NCBI GenBank assembly: GCA_020058315.1
Contig: JAGVEK010000473.1
Coordinates: forward strand, 1-8,576
Source of the DNA: Candidatus Zixiibacteriota bacterium
GTDB taxonomy: Bacteria > Zixibacteria > MSB-5A5 > WJJR01
DNA length: 8,576 nt
Direction of reading: 5' to 3'
Both the position numbers and the translations under genes were made by a program. Below the pieces are notes generated by a model that saw nothing but the letters and a program-made list of their open reading frames with translations, did no database searches and was not told the origin of the DNA. This document shows, in pieces, positions 5,296 to 8,576 of the stretch; position 1 is the stretch's first letter, and each line of letters opens with the position of its first letter.

Positions 5296-7041
5296 ATGTT
5301 CAACAAATACTACCAGGATGAACTGACCTACCTGCGTCAATTGGGGCAGGAATTTGCGCATGCGTATCCCCAGATCGGTCATATGCTGGCGGAGACCGGT
5401 ACCGATCCGGACGTCGAGCGACTCCTCGAAGGATTCGCGTTTCTGTCTGGCCGCATTCGGCAGCGGCTCGACAGCGAACTCCCTGAACTAACCCATGCGT
5501 TCGTCGGCCTGTTGTGGCCTCATTACTTGAGGCCGCTCCCGGCGATGTCGGTGGTTCAGTTCCGGCCGGCGGCGACGTTGCAGGATGTTCAAAGCATCCC
5601 TCGCGGCACCGAACTCGACTCAGTGCCAGTCGACGGGACTCGCTGCCGATTCCGGACGACTTCAGACGTTCTCCTTTATCCATTCAGCATTGAGACCACG
5701 ACTCTGGACGTACCCCTCTCCAAGCCCGCGACCCTGACATTGGGACTCGGGGTTTCCGAGAAGGCGAACCTTTCCAAGCTGAATCTGGGGGCGTTGCGGC
5801 TCTACTTGCACGGCGAGGCCGCAATTGCCTTTGGCCTGTATCTCTGGCTTTGCCGCCATACACGCGCGATCACATTCCGTGCGGGCGGGCGCGAGGTTCG
5901 TGTCGATCACGAGGTGCTATCTCCGGCGGGGTTTGCTGACTGCGACGCTCTCTTGCCCTATCCCCCGGATGCGTTCCCCGGATACCGCCTTCTCCAGGAG
6001 TACTTCTCGCTTCCTGAGAAGTTCCTTTTCGTCGATATCAAGGACTTGTCGCCTCTGGCACGCATGGACGTGGCCGGGCGTTTTGAAATCATCATCGAGT
6101 TCGATCAACGACCTCCGGATAGTTTGCGAATCGCTCCCGGCGTCGTGCGGATTGGCTGCACACCGGTCGTGAATTTGCAGTCTGTACGTTCAACACCGAT
6201 CCGCGTGGATTTCGAGAAGACGGAGTATCGTCTGCGCGCGGACGGCCCCGATCCAGAGCACTTCGAAGTCTTTTCGGTCGATCGCGTTCTGGGATGGACC
6301 AGGGGCACTGTGCGCGAGCATGAATACCTCCCCTTCTTCTCCTACCAGCACACGGCCCAGCCGGGCAGTGCGAAACGGGAGTATTACCAGCTTCGCCTGC
6401 GTCCGGCGACCGTCGGACATGGTACCGAGACATACCTGTCATTCGTGACGGTGGACGATTCCGGAATCATGCCTTCCACCGAAACGGTCGCAGCCGACCT
6501 CACTTGCAGCAACCGGAATCTTGCTGAGAAATTGAGGCCGGGTGATATCAGTGTGGCGACCTCGCAGTCACCGTCATTTGCCATCTTTGAGAACATCTCC
6601 AGGGTGACCCCGTCTGTTTCGCCGCCGCTCGAGGGCCGGCTGTTATGGAGGCTGATTTCCCATCAGTCACTGAATTATCTGTCCCTGACCAATCTTGAGT
6701 CTCTGAGAGGGATACTCGGACTGTACAACTTCCATGCGCTGGTCGACCGTCAGGCCGCCCGCGCCAATGAATTGCGTCTGGCAGGTATTACCGCGGTGAG
6801 TGCCAGTCCGGATGAACTTCTCCGCCACGGGTCCACATATCGCGGAGTCGCGGTTTCCCTGGAGTTGCATGAGGATCATTTCGCCGGCGAGGGCGAGATG
6901 TATCTTTTCGCCTCTGTTTTGAACCAATTCTTGAATCTCTACGTCACAGTGAACGCTTTTACAAGGCTGCGTGTCAAAGGAACACAGCAGGGCGGGGTCT
7001 ACGAATGGCCACCGATGTTGGGCCAGCATACGCTACTGTAG
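5296..7041 (+). CDS. tssF: T6SS baseplate protein TssF (VasA/ImpG)
   Basis: TssF is the large wedge protein of the T6SS baseplate and acts with TssG, TssE and TssK. The 581 residues are full length. Family marks are the opening Tyr-Tyr-Gln-Asp-Glu-Leu-Thr-Tyr-Leu-Arg at 5-14, Asp-Pro-Asp-Val-Glu-Arg-Leu-Leu-Glu-Gly-Phe-Ala-Phe-Leu at 37-50, and Pro-His-Tyr-Leu-Arg-Pro-Leu-Pro at 75-82. The C-terminus has Phe-Ala-Ser-Val-Leu-x-x-Phe-Leu and then Glu-Trp-Pro-Pro at 570-573. The ATG is right for the family N-terminus, although no good Shine-Dalgarno precedes it, so translation may be coupled to tssE ending 21 bp upstream. The last 37 bases overlap tssG. Confidence 0.97.
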   Translation: MFNKYYQDELTYLRQLGQEFAHAYPQIGHMLAETGTDPDVERLLEGFAFLSGRIRQRLDSELPELTHAFVGLLWPHYLRPLPAMSVVQFRPAATLQDVQSIPRGTELDSVPVDGTRCRFRTTSDVLLYPFSIETTTLDVPLSKPATLTLGLGVSEKANLSKLNLGALRLYLHGEAAIAFGLYLWLCRHTRAITFRAGGREVRVDHEVLSPAGFADCDALLPYPPDAFPGYRLLQEYFSLPEKFLFVDIKDLSPLARMDVAGRFEIIIEFDQRPPDSLRIAPGVVRIGCTPVVNLQSVRSTPIRVDFEKTEYRLRADGPDPEHFEVFSVDRVLGWTRGTVREHEYLPFFSYQHTAQPGSAKREYYQLRLRPATVGHGTETYLSFVTVDDSGIMPSTETVAADLTCSNRNLAEKLRPGDISVATSQSPSFAIFENISRVTPSVSPPLEGRLLWRLISHQSLNYLSLTNLESLRGILGLYNFHALVDRQAARANELRLAGITAVSASPDELLRHGSTYRGVAVSLELHEDHFAGEGEMYLFASVLNQFLNLYVTVNAFTRLRVKGTQQGGVYEWPPMLGQHTLL

Positions 7042-8006
7042 GAGATTGGATCGAGAAGCGGGCCTGCCATTTTTCATTTGTGCAGGCGATGTGGCTATTG
7101 CAGCGTTCCTCGAAGGAGACCGTTGCCGTTGGCTATCAGGGCCCTCCCGGCAAAGAGGCGGTGCGCCTCCACCCCAGCATCTCTCTGGCGTTTCCTCCGG
7201 GCGATATTGAATCAGTCGAGCAGTTCAAAGATCGCCTCCCGCCGTTTCGGATGGCGGTTGCGTTCTTGGGGATCTACGGCGCGCATTCCCCATTGCCGGG
7301 TTTCTACGCGGAGCAGATTCTCCACCGTGCCGATGAGGATGATCCAATCCGGGCGTTTCTGGACATCTTCAATCACCGGCTCTTGTCGCTTTTGACTCGT
7401 GGTCTCTTGAAGTACAGAGGCCACCTGATGTTTGAGCCGAAGGGCTCTGACGAATTCTCCTGGCGGCTGTTCGCCTTGATGGGTCTGGGGGCGGAGATTG
7501 CCCCGGCCGATGCAGGGTTTCCTCCCGCCCGATTACTGCGTTTTGCGGGGCTGTTCTGCCAAAAACCGCGCTCCGCTGTGGCTGTGGCTTCGATCCTGAG
7601 AACATACTTAGATGGTATTCCGCTGCGCGTTCTGCAGTGCGTCCGGCGCTGGTTCTACCTCCCGGGCAGCCTGCAATGCCTGCTGGGACGCCGTTCCTGC
7701 CGCCTGGGTGATGACGCCACTATTGGTGAGCGGACGTCGGACCGGATGGGGAAATTCCGGGTGGTCATTGGTCCGGTTGACTTCGACACGTACCGGGAAT
7801 TCCTGCCGGGGAAGGACAAAATGGTGGCGCTGAGAAGCCTCGCCCGGCTGGCGTGCCCTGATTGGCTGGATTTCGACGTGGAAGTAATCTTGCGTGGTGA
7901 CATGACTCCCAAACTGGGCGTTGCTTTATCGTCCGACTCGCACCTGGGGTGGACGACCGGACTTTTCTCTTTACCCTCGACTGATGTGTCTGTTGTCTTT
8001 GCATAG
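7005..8006 (+). CDS. tssG: T6SS baseplate protein TssG (VasB/ImpH)
   Basis: TssG is the smaller wedge protein, binding two TssF copies in the baseplate. The 333 residues are of normal length. Visible family marks are Phe-Ser-Phe-Val-Gln-Ala-Met-Trp-Leu-Leu at 23-32, Pro-Ser-Ile-Ser-Leu-Ala-Phe-Pro-Pro at 57-65, and Phe-Leu-Gly-Ile-Tyr-Gly at 87-92. These are followed by Phe-Leu-Asp-Ile-Phe-Asn-His-Arg-Leu-Leu-Ser at 118-128, Phe-Ala-Gly-Leu-Phe-Cys-Gln-Lys-Pro-Arg-Ser at 180-190, and Gly-Lys-Phe-Arg-Val-x-Ile-Gly-Pro-Val at 249-258. The start lies inside tssF in another frame. Both the TssF C-terminus and the TssG N-terminus are conserved in the overlap, so it appears genuine and suggests translational coupling for matched amounts. 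A GGCGGGG run at 6991-6997 could serve as Shine-Dalgarno. Confidence 0.96.
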   Translation: MATDVGPAYATVGDWIEKRACHFSFVQAMWLLQRSSKETVAVGYQGPPGKEAVRLHPSISLAFPPGDIESVEQFKDRLPPFRMAVAFLGIYGAHSPLPGFYAEQILHRADEDDPIRAFLDIFNHRLLSLLTRGLLKYRGHLMFEPKGSDEFSWRLFALMGLGAEIAPADAGFPPARLLRFAGLFCQKPRSAVAVASILRTYLDGIPLRVLQCVRRWFYLPGSLQCLLGRRSCRLGDDATIGERTSDRMGKFRVVIGPVDFDTYREFLPGKDKMVALRSLARLACPDWLDFDVEVILRGDMTPKLGVALSSDSHLGWTTGLFSLPSTDVSVVFA

Positions 8007-8072
8007 AGTTTCGACAGAGATCCGCATGTGCTGAGTTCTGGGACCAAGAACTACTGAAGGAAGGGATGATAG

Positions 8073-8576
8073 ATGGCGAAGTTGGAACCAATTGCACTAG
8101 TACGTAAACTCAACAATTTCAGCCGCACTGCTCTTGAGAACGCGGCTGGGCTATGCGTCGGGCGCTCTCACTATGAGATCACGGTCGACCACCTGATGCT
8201 CAAGTTGATGGACCACCCGAATTCGGACTTGCAGACGATATTGCGCCACTTCGAGATCGAGCCTTCACGTGTGACGGGGGCTCTTCAGCACAATGTCGAA
8301 GGGTTCAAATCGGGCAATACGGGCAAGCCCGTTTTCTCCCCCTTGCTTCCCAAGTGGATGGAGGAGGCGTGGCTGATCGGCTCCGTCAACCTGGGGGAAC
8401 CTCTCCTGCGTTCGGGGACGCTCCTCATGGCCCTGCTGGACAATCCGAATAGATACCTTGTCGGTGGCGAGATTCTGGAACTGGCAGGGGTTGACGCCTC
8501 GCAGTTGCTCAAGGAATTCCACAAGATACTCGACGGTTCAATTGAATCAGAGCAGGCACGAGCCGCCGCCCCGTCC
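8073..8576 (+). CDS. tssH: T6SS sheath-recycling ATPase TssH/ClpV (3' partial)
   Basis: ClpV is a Clp/Hsp100 AAA+ ATPase that extracts and unfolds contracted TssB/TssC sheath. Only the first 168 residues fall in the window; the frame is open to the edge and both AAA+ modules lie beyond it. The visible part is the Clp N-terminal domain: Leu-Val-x-Lys-Leu-Asn, Ala-Leu-Glu-Asn-Ala-Ala-Gly-Leu-Cys, Ser-His-Tyr-Glu-Ile-Thr-Val-Asp-His-Leu-Met-Leu-Lys-Leu, Asp-Leu-x-x-Ile-Leu-Arg-His-Phe. It continues with Pro-Val-Phe-Ser-Pro-Leu-Leu-Pro and Glu-Glu-Ala-Trp-Leu-Ile. Ser-His-Tyr-Glu with Val-Asp-His is the ClpV form rather than general ClpB. The ATG follows GAAGGAAGGGA (8056-8066). The gap from tssG is 66 bp, so it probably belongs to the same operon. 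The VipB-like N-terminus of TssC would be its recognition site. Confidence 0.95.
   Translation, partial: MAKLEPIALVRKLNNFSRTALENAAGLCVGRSHYEITVDHLMLKLMDHPNSDLQTILRHFEIEPSRVTGALQHNVEGFKSGNTGKPVFSPLLPKWMEEAWLIGSVNLGEPLLRSGTLLMALLDNPNRYLVGGEILELAGVDASQLLKEFHKILDGSIESEQARAAAPS

Noticed and set aside
8034..8052. AGTTCT / AGAACT inverted repeat between tssG and clpV
   Set aside because: Only six pairs with a seven-base loop and no T-run; this is expected by chance and gives no reason to call a terminator or operator.
1..8576. CRISPR array, tRNA, rRNA, insertion sequence or toxin-immunity pair
   Set aside because: No regularly spaced repeats, tRNA-like or rRNA sequence, transposase or terminal inverted repeats were seen; the nine T6SS genes and short gaps account for the whole window.

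Overview
The window is the cytoplasmic half (sheath, tube, baseplate and recycling ATPase) of a type VI secretion system (T6SS) locus. Nine genes lie head to tail on the + strand: tssA (5' end cut off), tssB, tssC, hcp copy 1, hcp copy 2, tssE, tssF, tssG and tssH/clpV (3' end cut off). Nothing on the - strand looks like a real gene. The operon structure, GC-rich coding sequence (estimated by eye at high-50s percent), Shine-Dalgarno starts and T6SS content point to a Gram-negative bacterium. TssB and TssC resemble VipA and VipB of Vibrio cholerae. A genus cannot be named from this window.

Layout: 3-1442 TssA, which caps and organises tube/sheath assembly. 1443-1525 is a short AT-rich gap holding a strong Fur-box match. 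1526-3536 encodes the two sheath subunits. 3537-4833 holds two divergent hcp genes, each bounded by an intergenic stem-loop and by copies of a TCAATTG-containing motif. 4834-8006 encodes the baseplate wedge proteins TssE, TssF and TssG, with tssF and tssG overlapping. 8073-8576 is the N-terminal substrate-recognition domain of ClpV.

How the genes work together: TssE, TssF and TssG form the baseplate wedge with TssK, which is not in this window. Hcp hexamers stack into the inner tube while TssB/TssC polymerise around it, with TssA coordinating. Contraction fires the tube, and ClpV disassembles the spent sheath. The membrane complex (TssJ, TssL, TssM), TssK, VgrG/PAAR and effectors are not here and presumably lie in flanking sequence.

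This is a recognisable T6SS rather than a new system. The points most worth a second look are the Fur-box-like site upstream of tssB, the two unequal Hcp paralogues (one lacking five residues near the N-terminus), and the stem-loops and repeated motifs that delimit the hcp cistrons.
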